Of a stretch of DNA of 19,164 nucleotides, positions 8,609-17,406 are shown piece by piece. The notes beneath the pieces are model-generated. The model worked only from the letters and a program-made list of their open reading frames with translations. It did no database searches and was not told where the DNA came from. Position numbers and translations under genes: made by a program. Origin of the DNA: Polyrhizophydium stewartii (lineage: Eukaryota > Chytridiomycota > Chytridiomycetes > Rhizophydiales); assembly GCA_027604665.1 (NCBI GenBank), contig JADGIZ010000219.1:1-19164 (forward strand), in the 5' to 3' direction. Position 1 is the first letter of the stretch. Every line of letters starts with the position of its first letter.

Positions 8609-9985
8609 ATGCCGCCCCGCAAACGGCGACAGGACAGCGACGGCCTCGAGAAGCCCAAGCCCCCTGCCAAGACGGCAAGGAAGAAGAGCGACAAGCAGCC
8701 GTCCAAGAAGGCTGCCCAAGTCGCTCCGGGCGAGGCGCTCGTCATGCTGGTGCGCGGCCGCTGGCGGCATCGTACATCCGAGCCTCCTGCTCCTTGGCGG
8801 CATCGGCCGCTCACACCGTCCCCGCCCGACGTGAGCCTGCCGCCGCTGACCCTGGTGCGACCACGCCCACACCACGCACGGACGCAAATGCGTCCACGCT
8901 CGGGTCTGCGCCGCTCCGCGCCGCACCGCAGGGCGACGGCGCGGAGCAGCGGCTCCAGTGGTTCGACAAGTACCAAGGTCCGGTGGAGAAATACTGCTGG
9001 CAGCGCAAGCGACGGACAACGAGGTGCATCGCTGACACCGCCGGCAGACAAGTCCGAGGAGCATCCGACGCCGACCATCGGGCCCGAGGGCCTGGAGCAG
9101 ATGTGTTCTGACGTGGGCATTCCCATCGACGGCGTGCGTGGCCGCACTTGGGCGCTGCTCCCGCTGAACAACCGTCTTACTGCTGACACTGCGGATGCTG
9201 CGCGCAGCTTGAGATCCTGATTGTTGCCTGGCAGATGGAGGCCAAGCGCATGGGCTTCTTCACGCTCGAGGAGTGGCAGCACGGGATGGGCAAGCTCGGG
9301 TGCGCGCACGGTCATGTCGCCGGTGCGAGCCACTCGTCAGCGACTGACCACAATGTGCAGGGCGTTCTCCAAGTCCTCGCTCAAGGCCTCGCTCTTGCCA
9401 TTTCAAAAGATCCATGAGAGCGCACAGCAGGCAAACCTGCGTGACTTGTACAAGTTTGCGTTTGATTTTGCAAAAGAGTCACACCAGCGCACGCTGCCGG
9501 TCGAGGTGCGTCTTGCGCGCATGCTGGATCCTCCTGACGATGGCAGAGGGTTGTGGGCTGACCTCGACTTCTTGGACTCTGCAGATGGGTAAGGTTGCAC
9601 TTCAAGTACCGATTCGAATCGCGCAGCCTCTTATGGATGCTAACGACACCGCGCACGCACCAGCCATCGGGTTGTGGAAGCTGATCTTGCCCGCCGAGCG
9701 CTTCCCGCTCATGGGGATGTTCCTCGACTACCTCGAGAGCAAGGAGCCCGTCAAGGTCATCACGCGCGACCAGTGGATGCAGTTTCTCGATTTTATCAGA
9801 GCGGTCAAGCCCAACCTTGATGGCTACGAGGAGGATGGCGCATGTAAGTTGCTGTCGCGCGGGTCCACGCCTTGGACGTTGGCCGGGACAACCCCAGGCA
9901 GATTTTTGGGTGCTGACCGATACGATCAGGGCCTGGGCTTCTGGACGACTTTGTCGCTTGGAAAAGAGCAGATGCCGAGCAATAA
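8609..9985 (+). CDS. DCN1: DCN1-like cullin neddylation E3 co-factor, 8 exons, 249 aa
   Basis: Exons are 8609-8749, 8932-8977, 9048-9133, 9208-9299, 9361-9505, 9585-9588, 9664-9843 and 9930-9985. The sum is 750 nt and the stop is TAA. DCN1 proteins hold the NEDD8-loaded E2 (UBC12) against a cullin and speed cullin neddylation. The first ~40 residues are basic (MPPRKRRQ, KTARKKSDKQPSKK) and nuclear-signal-like. The rest is the PONY domain: GLEQMCSDVGIP, LEILIVAWQMEAKRMGFFT, LRDLYKFAFDFAKESHQRTL, VEMAIGLWKLIL, ITRDQWMQFLDFI and YEEDGAWPGLLDDFVAWKR, the last being the conserved acidic cullin-binding end. Human DCUN1D1 has 259 residues. The 4-nt exon ATGG restores the E-M-A-I sequence of the family. 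The exon 1 donor (GTGCGC at 8750) is the least certain; GTCGCT at 8720 is also in phase. Confidence 0.96.
9585..9588 (+). other. 4-nt microexon of DCN1
   Basis: The sequence is CTGCAG|ATGG|GTAAGG. The upstream intron 9506-9584 (79 bp) has donor GTGCGT and branch-like GGCTGAC. The downstream intron 9589-9663 (75 bp) has branch-like GCTAAC and acceptor ACCAG. Splicing gives GTC GAG ATG GCC ATC (V-E-M-A-I), matching human L-E-M-A-I, and converts phase 0 to phase 1 as the next exon requires. Without it, exon 5 joined to 9664 reaches a stop within eight codons. Confidence 0.88.
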
Positions 9986-9989
9986 TAAA
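9984..9989 (+). terminator. Poly(A) signal AATAAA overlapping the DCN1 stop
   Basis: A canonical AATAAA begins at the second base of the TAA stop codon (9983-9985). The next start codon is only 84 bp downstream of the stop, so the 3' UTR must be very short. Confidence 0.7.
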
Positions 9990-10068
9990 GTCGCCCTAAA
10001 GTCGCTGTACACCCCCGCAGCGTCGTGTGTGTCGTTGGATTCGCGCATGCTCGCCGAGGTTGCCGGCC

Positions 10069-10613
10069 ATGTTCGCCGATCCCGACGAGTTTGAGGAGGA
10101 GGTGCGGCCGGCGGCATTGGTTCGCGGGATGCGGCCGGCGCTGACACCAGAGGCACAGACGGCCTACGTGCTGCTCGAACTAGGGCCAGAGCTGACGGTC
10201 GAGACGCTGCGCCAGGAGGCGGCCCAGCACAACGGACTGTCGCTGCTGGTGCGGGCGGCCTCGTCTTGCGACGGCTCAGACGAACTTCGATGCTGACCTG
10301 CCCGCTGCAGGGCCTCGACACACCCGCGCCCGTGCTGCGCATCGGCAGCCTGGTGTACGTTGGCCAGCCCGACATCCCCGTGGGCACCACGCTGCTGTTC
10401 AAGCTCGCTGCGCCGCCGGGCGGCCAGGCGGCGTCGCAGCAGCCGCCGGCGCCGGACGCTCAACGGCACCACGGGACGGCTGGACCTGCCCCAGTCGCGG
10501 CAGCGCCGACGAAGCTGCACCAGATCGGCGACGCACGGCGGATGCTGCGCTTCCGCCGGGTCAACATGAAGCCGCGCAGCAGGCCGTTCTCAGCGCAGCG
10601 TGCTGCTGAGTAG
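10069..10613 (+). CDS. GTF3C6: TFIIIC small subunit (tau55 N-terminal-like / GTF3C6 family), 2 exons, 160 aa
   Basis: Exons are 10069-10248 and 10311-10613; the 62-bp intron has donor GTGCGG, branch GCTGACC and acceptor GCTGCAG. The diagnostic block is GLSLL-GLDTPAPVLRIGSL followed by VYVGQPDIPVGTTLLFK. It matches the triple-barrel domain of TFIIIC subunit 6 (human: GIDTERPILQVDS, then CVFAGEYEDTLGTCVIFEE). The last strand is RMLRFRRVNMKP. The N-terminus is acidic (FADPDEFEEEV). In this family the barrel pairs with the tau95/GTF3C5 region in the tauA lobe that binds the A box of tRNA genes. A proline/glutamine-rich loop separates the two halves of the barrel. An upstream in-frame ATG at 10027 was passed over because its extension is R/P-rich and unlike the family. 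The assignment rests mainly on one strong motif. Confidence 0.87.
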
Positions 10614-10654
10614 CCTGCTCTGGCGACCCAACTCGCCAGCAGCGGCCGTCGCGC

Positions 10655-10660
10655 AATAAA
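10655..10660 (+). terminator. Poly(A) signal of the TFIIIC subunit gene
   Basis: AATAAA lies 42 nt past the TAG stop at 10611-10613 and 31 nt before the NUP160 start codon. The end of one transcription unit and the start of the next must nearly touch. Confidence 0.65.
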
Positions 10661-10690
10661 AGAACCTTTGCTTCGGACACCGCGACGATC

Positions 10691-13600
10691 ATGGACACGC
10701 CGCCTTGGCTCGTCGAGTCCCGTGTGTCGCTCGAGGCGCACGCGGTCGAGCGCACCGTGCTCGCCGTGCCGCCCGCGCCTGGGGCTCCGAGCGCCGCCGT
10801 GCTGTTGCCGCTCCTGGGCCTGCTCACTCCCGCCGCCGCCGAATCCGCTGCTGCCGTCGCTGCCGCGTCCGTCGGCTCTGGATCGTCGGCGCTGACGGCG
10901 AGCGCCGCTCCGGGGGTCACGGCGGCCGCAGCGGCCACGCTTGCCCAGGCCGCCGAGTCTCCCGCGCTGGCGCCGCTTGCTTCAACGTACTTCTTTGCGC
11001 GCGCACCGGGCAGCTTCTTGCACTGGCGTCTGGCACCCGGCCGTCACGTCCTCGAGCTGCGCCGTGTCTTTGTAGCGAACCCGCCCACCGGCTCGCGCGC
11101 GGGCACCCGCGGCCACGCCGCGCAGGCGGCCATGCCCGGCGCATCGGCGGCCGCCTCGTCGCGCCGCGTGCTTGAGATCCATCTGCCCGAGCCGTGTCTG
11201 CCTGACCCGGGCTTCTTTGAGGACGCGGCGACGAATGCGCTGCACATCATGCTCGTCACTGTCTCAGGCACCTTCCACCGCATCGTCCTGCCCTTCCCGC
11301 AGCTCACGCTCTCGGACAACTTGTCGCTCGAAAACGTGCGCACGTACCGCCCGCAGCTGTTTGCGTCGCTCGAGCGCGTGCCCGTGCTCGCCCACTTTGT
11401 CGACCTCGATATTGTCGTTGTTGCGTGCGGCAACGGATCGCTTGTGCAGATCAACTGCCCGCTCGTCGTCGACGCGGACCCGCTCGCCGCCAACGACTCG
11501 CCCTCGAGCAAGTCGCAGAGTGAGTTTTCTGCCCCAGATGCTGAGATGTGGTCTGCGTTCAGCTCGCTTGTTCGTACGCTCGCCGCCTGTTGCTGATCTT
11601 GGCAACACTTTCGCTCTTGTTTTCGCCGCTTTCAGAGTACACGGAGAGTCTTCTCTCGGAGACCTCGGTCATCAAGTCGCTGACGTCCATTGCCAGCACG
11701 CCGGCCAAGATGCTCATGGCGCTGCGCAACGGCTTTGCGTCGGACGCAGCTGCTGGCGCGTCGCCGAGCGTCTCGGGCAGCGACGGCTTCGCAACGTCGG
11801 CCCAGATCCAGATCGGCCCCAAGACGTCCGCGCAGCAGGCCATCTCGCTCGCGTCGCTGTCGTTTGGCAACCATCTGATTGTGTTTGCGTTTTGTCGAGA
11901 CAGCCGTCTCCGTGTGTGGAACCTGCTCTGGCGCAGCTGCATCAAGAGCATCCTGCTCGGGCCTGCGTCGACCACCGGATACGGCGTCGACGGACAGGGC
12001 CGCACGGGCGACGCTGCCTCTTCTATGGCGCTTCCTGGTGCCGTTGGCGGCGTCGGTGTGCCCGGTGGCCTGACTGGGCAGTCGGGCTCGCGCGCGTCGT
12101 CGACCCGCCTGCCGCTCCTGCCCGCGACGCCGCGCTCGATGCTGCGTGTCTTTGAGGAGCACATCTTCCGTGCGATGCGCGGCTCGCACGACCCCGAGCA
12201 GCTGGGCTTCAAGCTCATGTGCTTTTTGCCGCAGCTCACGACGGGCACGCAGGCAGCCTTTGTCGTGTTCTCTGCCAAGCTCGACGGTGTCGGCCAGCTG
12301 ACTGAGTTTGATGGCATCTTCTCCAAGGGCAGCGACAGCGATGGCGAAGAGTTTCTTGTCAACTTTGTGATTGCCAAGGGCCGAAGCAGCCTGCAGGGCG
12401 GCGAGGGCAAGAACGGCAAGGGCTCTGGCGGCGAGGACGAGGACGACGAGGACGACGAGGACGACGACAGCGACAAGAGCGATTCCAACCAGCTTGACCG
12501 AGATGGCGACGAGGACATGGACGACGACGGCATGCAGCTCTCTGGCTTACGCGGTAGCAAGCGCCGACGAGAAAGCAGCGACGACGACGACGCCGGCGGC
12601 GACAAGGTGCCGGCGAGCGCGTGGTGGACGCTGTGGACGATCTGGGACCGCTCGAGCGCGACAGTGATCCGCTTTACACAAATGAGCCTTCCGACGACCG
12701 CATCGTCGGACCGCAACTTTGACGGCCTCTCGAGCGCCGACAGCGCCGGGCCGGCGGGCGAGCCGATGCATGGGCTCGTCACTGGCAAGCGGTGGATCCA
12801 GGCTGTGTCGCCCAAGCCCGAGTCGGTCGACTTGCCCGAGCTCGAGGGATACCAGAACGGCATCCCGGACACGAGCAACAGCGTTCCCGAGGTGTTCCTG
12901 GAGCACATCTTTGAGCCCGGCCGCTTCTCGCTGTCGTCGATTTCGCGCGCGCTGGCGCAGTACCGCCGACTGTCGCTGCAGGCCCCCGTGCACGCGGCCG
13001 CGCACGCCGCGGGCCGCACGTATGCGACGCTGTACCAGCAGGTGGTGTCGACTGTCGGCGCGTCGCTGAGGACGAATCTACAGGACCACAGCGCGCCACT
13101 GTTCTTTACGACGTGCGAGTCGTCGCTGATGGCCGAGTACAGCAAGTTCCTGGCGCTCGTGGTCGAGTGCCACCAGGCCGCGTCGGCGCCCGTGGGGCTG
13201 TGCTACGACGCTGCGACGAAGCTGGTCGTGACGCTGCAGAGCGGCGCGACGATGGGCGTGCTGCGCGTTGCGGACGTGTTCGAGGTCATGTGCTGGGGCA
13301 GCAGCCAGCTGCTGGGCACGCCGCACGGGGCGCCAGCGCTGCTGCTTGCGCCGGACCACCTGTTCTCGGGCCACCTGGCGCCGATCCGGCGCAAGGCGCT
13401 GCGGGCGGACCTGTTTTACTTTGTGCAGCTGATGGAGTACGTGTACACGCAGCTGTTCACGCCCGAGCTGGTCGCGTACACGGAGAGCGAGGAGCTCATG
13501 TCGCGCGCGGCGTCGGACTTTGTCATGGACGACTATGCGGCGATGGTGCATTCGCGGCTTGTCGAGGAGCACGGCGGCCGCGGCGGGCAGCTCGACTCGC

Positions 13601-16600
13601 GGCTGGCGGAGCTCGAGCAGATGGCCAAGAGCATTGGGCAGCTGCCTGCGACGGTCGCGTGCTTCCTGGACGCCCTGCGGCAGGCGCCCGCGTCGAGTCT
13701 GCCGGCGTCTGTGTCGACGTCGTCGCTCACGTCGCCGATGCGGTCGCCCAACCACAGCACGGCGAGCCTTGTTGGCGGTGGCGGTGGCGGCATGGTGTCG
13801 TCGTCGCTATCGTCGACGACGCACGGGTTCAACAACGCGACGCTGTTCACCAACGACTTGATTGCCTCTGCCACGGGCCAGATTATTGCCGTGCGGCACG
13901 AGCTTGCGCGCCAGGCGTTTATGACGCTGCTGGTTCTGGGCTCGCTGGATCTGCAGGACGGCGGCAGCTACGGCGTGTCGAGCGCGACCATGGCAAAGTA
14001 CCTTGACGTGCACAGCGCGTACTCGCGGCTTGCGTGGATTGCCAAGCAGCAGGTGACGCACTCGTGGACGCGGCTTGCGTCGGCTGGTTTGTCTGGAGCT
14101 GGGGCTGGTGCCGGTGCTGGTTCGGGCGAGTCTCTCCTGAGGCCGTACGCGGGCTTTGCGCTTGGCAGGACGGCGCCGGCTGCGGCTGCGGGAACTGTTT
14201 CGACGTCTGTTCGCAGTCATGAGAACACGACGCTGCTGCTGCATCTGCTGCAGCACCACTACATCCTTGACATTGACGTGGGCGTGTATGCGAGCAGCGG
14301 GTCCAAGGCGGCGTCGTCGGCGTCTGCATCGTCGGCGTCTGCATCGTCGACGTCGCTGGCGGTCAAGATTGTCGAAGGCGCCGAGTCGCTCATGTCGCGC
14401 ATTGGGCTGTTTGCGCCGACCGAGCAAGCCGCGACGCGCGCGATTGTGGTGCTGTCCAAGAAGCTGCTGGCGTACGGCCACGTTGGGGTTGTTGGCGAGC
14501 TGTGCATCACGCGCGCGCGCAGCACGCCGGCGGTCGAGTATATCAAGGGGTGTGTGTGGCTCGAGATGCTCGAGTGGGACAAGGCCGCTGCGAGCTTTGA
14601 GCGAGCTGTTGGCGGTGGTGAGTTTGGCTTTTGTGTGTGTGTGTGTGTGTGTGTATGTGTGTGTGTGTGTGCGGAGGCATGGCAGGTTGTGCTGATGCTG
14701 GCATTTGATGCCTGGTCGGCCGGTTTGATGGCAGCATCGACGGATCTGCATCTGGTTGTCTCGGCAGAAGCCCTGGCCGACGGGTATCTCGAGTACTACC
14801 GCCACGTGTCGGATCTGTTCCTGGAAAAGGGCGTGCTGGACATTGCCGCGCGCTTTGCCCGCATGGCGATGAGTCTGATTGCGCGCAGCGAGGTGTGTGG
14901 ATGTGTGGAGGAATGCCTGCACCGCTCTCTGCTCTGGCTTGTTGGTTTGAGAGTCAAATGAGGGTGACGTGGACGGTTTCATTTGTGCTGACTTGTAATG
15001 TGTGTGTGCTGACTTGTAATGTGCGTGTGTGCCGAACCGCAGTGGGGCCAGCACATGAACACTGTGCGCGCGCTGAACAAGACGATATTCAAGTGCTGCG
15101 TGGAGACGGGCGATTTCGAGGGTGCGTTTGAGGCGATCCAGACGAACCCGGACGCCAAGTCGCAGCGGGACTGCCTGCGCACGTTTGTGAATGCGCTGTG
15201 CGACCAAAACGATCTGCATGCGCTGTGTGCCAAGTTCAGCTTTGGCGACTTGGCTGCTGAAGTGGAGCGCACGCTCGAGTTCAAGGCGCGCACGTTTGAG
15301 CCGAGTCTGACGCTGCGGACGCCGAATTACCATCGGATCTGCTATGCGTACTATGTGTTTCATGGAGATTACCGCAGCGGTGGGTGGTGGTAGTTGTTGT
15401 TGCTGCTGCTGCTGCTGCTGCTTGCAGTACCTCGCGGCGTGTGATGGCTGACTCGTGCGCCGTGTTTATGTTTGTGTGTGTGCATGGGGCCGCCGCTTCG
15501 GGCAGCCGCGCTGTCCATGTACACGCTCGCGCACAAGATGGCTGGAGTGGTGCTGCCGTCGCTGGACATGCCGGCCGAGCGCAGGCAGATTGTGGTGCAG
15601 GTTGTTGCCGAGCAGGCGCAGTGCCTGCTTGCGGCGCTGAACGCGCTGGCTCTCGTGGACCCGGACCAAGCGTGGATCGCGGTGCCGTCGAGCATGACTG
15701 ACTCGCTGCAGCGGTTCGCGTCGCGGCCGGGGCTGGGCGCAGTTGCGTCGGCGTCGGCGGTTGTGTCGATGGCGCGCGGAGCGGATCTGGACCTTCTCAT
15801 CGAGGAGGGTATATCGGGCGACGGCGACGACGGGGTTGTGTTCAGCGACGAGGCCGTCGCACGGCTGCAGCAGCGGCCGAGCGAGTTTGCGCAGGACGGC
15901 GCCGGTGCGGTGCCTGCCGGCGTGCTTGCGCTTGCAGGCGCCGGCTCTGCGCCGATGAGCAGCGGCATGGATCTCGGGCTTGGCGGCTTTGGCGGCGGCT
16001 TTGGCGGCGACGGGGTCAGTGGCCTCGGCCGCGACGGCGACGGCTTTGGCACTGCGAGGCCGCACCCGGTGCACATTGTCGAGGTGGACGATATCCGCAA
16101 GCAGTACCATCTCGCGCTGGCCAAGCTCAAGCTGCACGCGCGGTTCCCGGACCTTGCGATGAACACGGGCTTTGTGGATCCGGGCAATGCGCTGACGATG
16201 TTCTGCCAGGCGGGGCAGTTTGACGCTGCGTTTTCGTTTGCGGCCGTGTTTGGGCTGGATGCCGGGCGGATCTTTGTGTCGGTGGTTGACAAGCTGGCGG
16301 CGACCAAGACGGGCGTGGTCGGAGCGGCGGTGGCGGCCGGCGTTGGCGTTGGTGCTGGTGCTGGTATTGGTGCTGTTGCTGCTGCCGGTGGTGACTCGCT
16401 GGCGTTTGTGGATGCGCGCGAGGACCTGGACGAGATTGTCGACAGCAGCGGCCTCGGCGGCGGCCTGGCGGCGGCGTCGGCAGCGGGTCTGGGCTCGTCC
16501 AAGTGGGCGCGGATCAAGCCGCTGCTGGACCAGTTCGACGGCGAGCACCAGGGCTTCAAGCACCATCTTGCGGTGATCAAGAGGATTCTGCACCACAACA

Positions 16601-17209
16601 GGCACGAGGCGCTGCCTCGGTGGCTCACGCAGCCGTTCCAGGCAAGTGTTGTGGCTGCGTCGTCGGGCGGGGGTGTGGTGGTGGTGGTGGTGGCGTTGGC
16701 CCAGAGCGCGAGACGCTGAGCTGACCGGGCCGCGCAGCTGTACCACACGGACCAGCTTGTTCGCGCGTATCTGGAGAACGACCGGCTGCTGGACGCGGCT
16801 CGGCTTGCGCTGCAGTACGTCAAGGAGGTGAGCCAGCCGCTGTCGCCATTGCTTCCGCCGCTGGTGCCGCTGTCATGGGGGGTGGTGCCGCTGCCGTCGT
16901 GGTGGTGGTGCCGCTGCCGTGGTGGTGGTGACCGGCACGTTGGTTGAGCCGGAGAAGGCGTCCGTTGTGCCGGGAAAAGGGCGTCCGTTGTGCTGACGGC
17001 GCCGTCCAATCGCGCAGCATATCGACGCGCTGCCGCAGAGCATGCGGGCGGCGACGGGGACGCGCTGGCTGTCGCTGACGATGGTCGAGCACGTTGTGCG
17101 CGCGCTCGAGCTTGCCGGTAGCTTGGACGAGTGGGTGCACCGGCTGCGGCAGAGCGTGCAGGTGTACCTTGGTACGTGCGGCATGGAGAGCCAGCAGCTG
17201 CTGCGCTGA
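10691..17209 (+). CDS. NUP160: Nucleoporin NUP160/Nup120, Y-complex scaffold, 7 exons, 1896 aa
   Basis: Exons are 10691-11519, 11636-14617, 14768-14892, 15043-15379, 15506-16641, 16738-16827 and 17018-17209 (5691 nt). NUP160/Nup120 is a beta-propeller plus alpha-solenoid arm of the Nup84/Nup107-160 complex that shapes the nuclear pore. Propeller part: LHIMLVTVSGTFHRIVLPFP, LASLSFGNHLIVFAFCRDSR followed by LRVWN, and WWTLWTIWD. Solenoid part: YLEYYRHVSDLFLEKGVLDI, CLRTFVNALCDQNDLHALC, NYHRICYAYYVFHGDYRSAA, LAALNALALVDPDQAWI, LVRAYLENDRLLDAARLAL and TRWLSLTMVEHVVRALELAG, all alignable with human NUP160. At 1896 residues it is about 460 longer than human. The excess lies in low-complexity inserts: an acidic block near residues 542-600 ending in a KRRR cluster, Gly/Ala runs near 1097 and a Gly-rich segment near 1578. 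Intron 5 appears GC-AG. An in-frame intron hidden in the long exon 2 cannot be excluded. Confidence 0.93.
12434..12500 (+). repeat. GAGGAC/GACGAC repeat encoding the acidic insert of NUP160
   Basis: A degenerate GAN-codon repeat encodes an almost unbroken Asp/Glu tract (EDEDDEDDEDDDSDKSD) within the beta-propeller half. A second acidic patch (DGDEDMDDDG) follows at about 12504-12533. Such loops are expected to be disordered and surface-exposed. Confidence 0.8.
14618..14767 (+). other. NUP160 intron 2 with a GT microsatellite, stop-free and 150 bp
   Basis: The donor GTGAGT and acceptor GGCAG bound a 150-bp intron. It contains about 40 bp of (TG)n at 14632-14671, broken once by TA. Because it is a multiple of three without an in-frame stop, translation runs through it as an alternating Cys-Val tract. 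Splicing out restores ERAVGG-EALADG and the family alignment. No CTGAC branch site is seen close to its 3' end; GCTGATG lies about 75 nt upstream. Confidence 0.85.
14893..15042 (+). other. NUP160 intron 3 with tandemly duplicated branch region
   Basis: The donor is GTGTGT and the acceptor CCGCAG (150 bp). The 19-mer TGTGCTGACTTGTAATGTG occurs at 14984-15002 and again at 15005-15023 (period 21). This gives two copies of GCTGAC, about 55 and 34 nt from the acceptor. Confidence 0.85.
15380..15505 (+). repeat. NUP160 intron 4 with TTG/TGC triplet repeat
   Basis: This 126-bp intron (donor GTGGGT, acceptor GGGCAG) carries TGT then TGC triplets at 15393-15423. The only CTGAC motif, GGCTGACTC, lies about 60 nt from the acceptor. 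Splicing joins DYRS-AALSMYTLAHKM, matching human NYRKAGTVMFEYGMRL. Confidence 0.8.
16642..16737 (+). other. Probable GC-AG intron 5 of NUP160
   Basis: The exon end CAG|GCAAGT is a perfect GC-donor consensus. Branch-like GCTGACC lies 12-18 nt before the acceptor GCGCAG. Joining gives QPFQ-LYHTDQLVRAYLEND, in line with human SYKKVDAAELLRLYLNYD. A weak GT donor 6 nt downstream (AGT|GTTGTG) would also keep the frame and add Ala-Ser. Confidence 0.72.
16828..17017 (+). repeat. NUP160 intron 6, 190 bp, with internal direct repeats
   Basis: The donor is GTGAGC and the acceptor CGCGCAG. A GTGGTGCCGCTGCCGT unit recurs between about 16882 and 16925. The 14-mer GGCGTCCGTTGTGC occurs at 16957-16970 and 16980-16993. 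Only the second copy runs into TGAC, forming the GCTGAC branch motif about 22 nt from the 3' splice site. Confidence 0.75.
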
Positions 17210-17406
17210 GGCTTTCACATGGTGTGGCTCGCTGGTGGGGGGGATGAAACAAGCTTGTTTTAGCGATGTTCCGTTGTGACGAAGTTTTAGTGCGGGTGGT
17301 GGCGGAGAGTGGCGGGTGGTGCCGGGTGGTGCCGATTGGATGGCGGGTGGGCAAAGGGGGCTGTCCAAAAGGCGTCTCGGCGCGTTTGGCACGCTTGCCA
17401 AGCCAA
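17210..17406 (+). promoter_or_regulatory. NUP160 3' flank / HMG-box gene promoter
   Basis: A 197-bp spacer must serve both functions. It holds a G-run (17235-17243) and a perfect 14-bp palindrome AAACAAGCTTGTTT at 17247-17260, which could bind a dimeric factor or be chance. It also holds GGCGGGTGG/GTGCCGGGTG repeats at about 17290-17350. No TATA box or AATAAA is visible. Confidence 0.5.

Noticed and set aside
7676..9064. 462-codon minus-strand frame spanning the NAA15 start and DCN1
   Set aside because: Only its short stretch [20 protein letters not shown] is real (NAA15 exon 1). The rest is intron 1, promoter and antisense DCN1.
9221..9592. Start of a separate gene at 9221
   Set aside because: The frame only becomes protein-like at DCN1 exon 5. 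Upstream of that it reads exon 4 in the wrong frame.
9506..9663. Single intron with donor GTCTTG at 9510
   Set aside because: It keeps the frame but gives V-P-I in place of the conserved M-A-I and uses a poor donor. The two-intron, 4-nt exon model fits better on splice sites, intron length and protein.
11548..14961. 1137-codon frame as a stand-alone gene with a Cys-Val repeat
   Set aside because: Its N-terminus lies in NUP160 intron 1 and its C-terminus in intron 3, and the Cys-Val run is the GT microsatellite of intron 2. The middle is NUP160 exon 2.
14984..15023. Short tandem repeat considered as CRISPR or mobile-element trace
   Set aside because: There are only two copies with period 21, inside a spliced intron. 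There are no spacers, no flanking target duplication and no transposase sequence.
13807..15363. 518-codon minus-strand frame, Arg-rich
   Set aside because: It is antisense to NUP160 exons 2-4. Its repetitive HTHTH and RRRR tracts come from the microsatellite and GC-rich codons.
15369..17354. 661-codon minus-strand frame opposite NUP160
   Set aside because: It is S/R/P-rich shadow translation containing His/Asn and Ser runs from triplet repeats, and it is antisense to alignable NUP160 exons.
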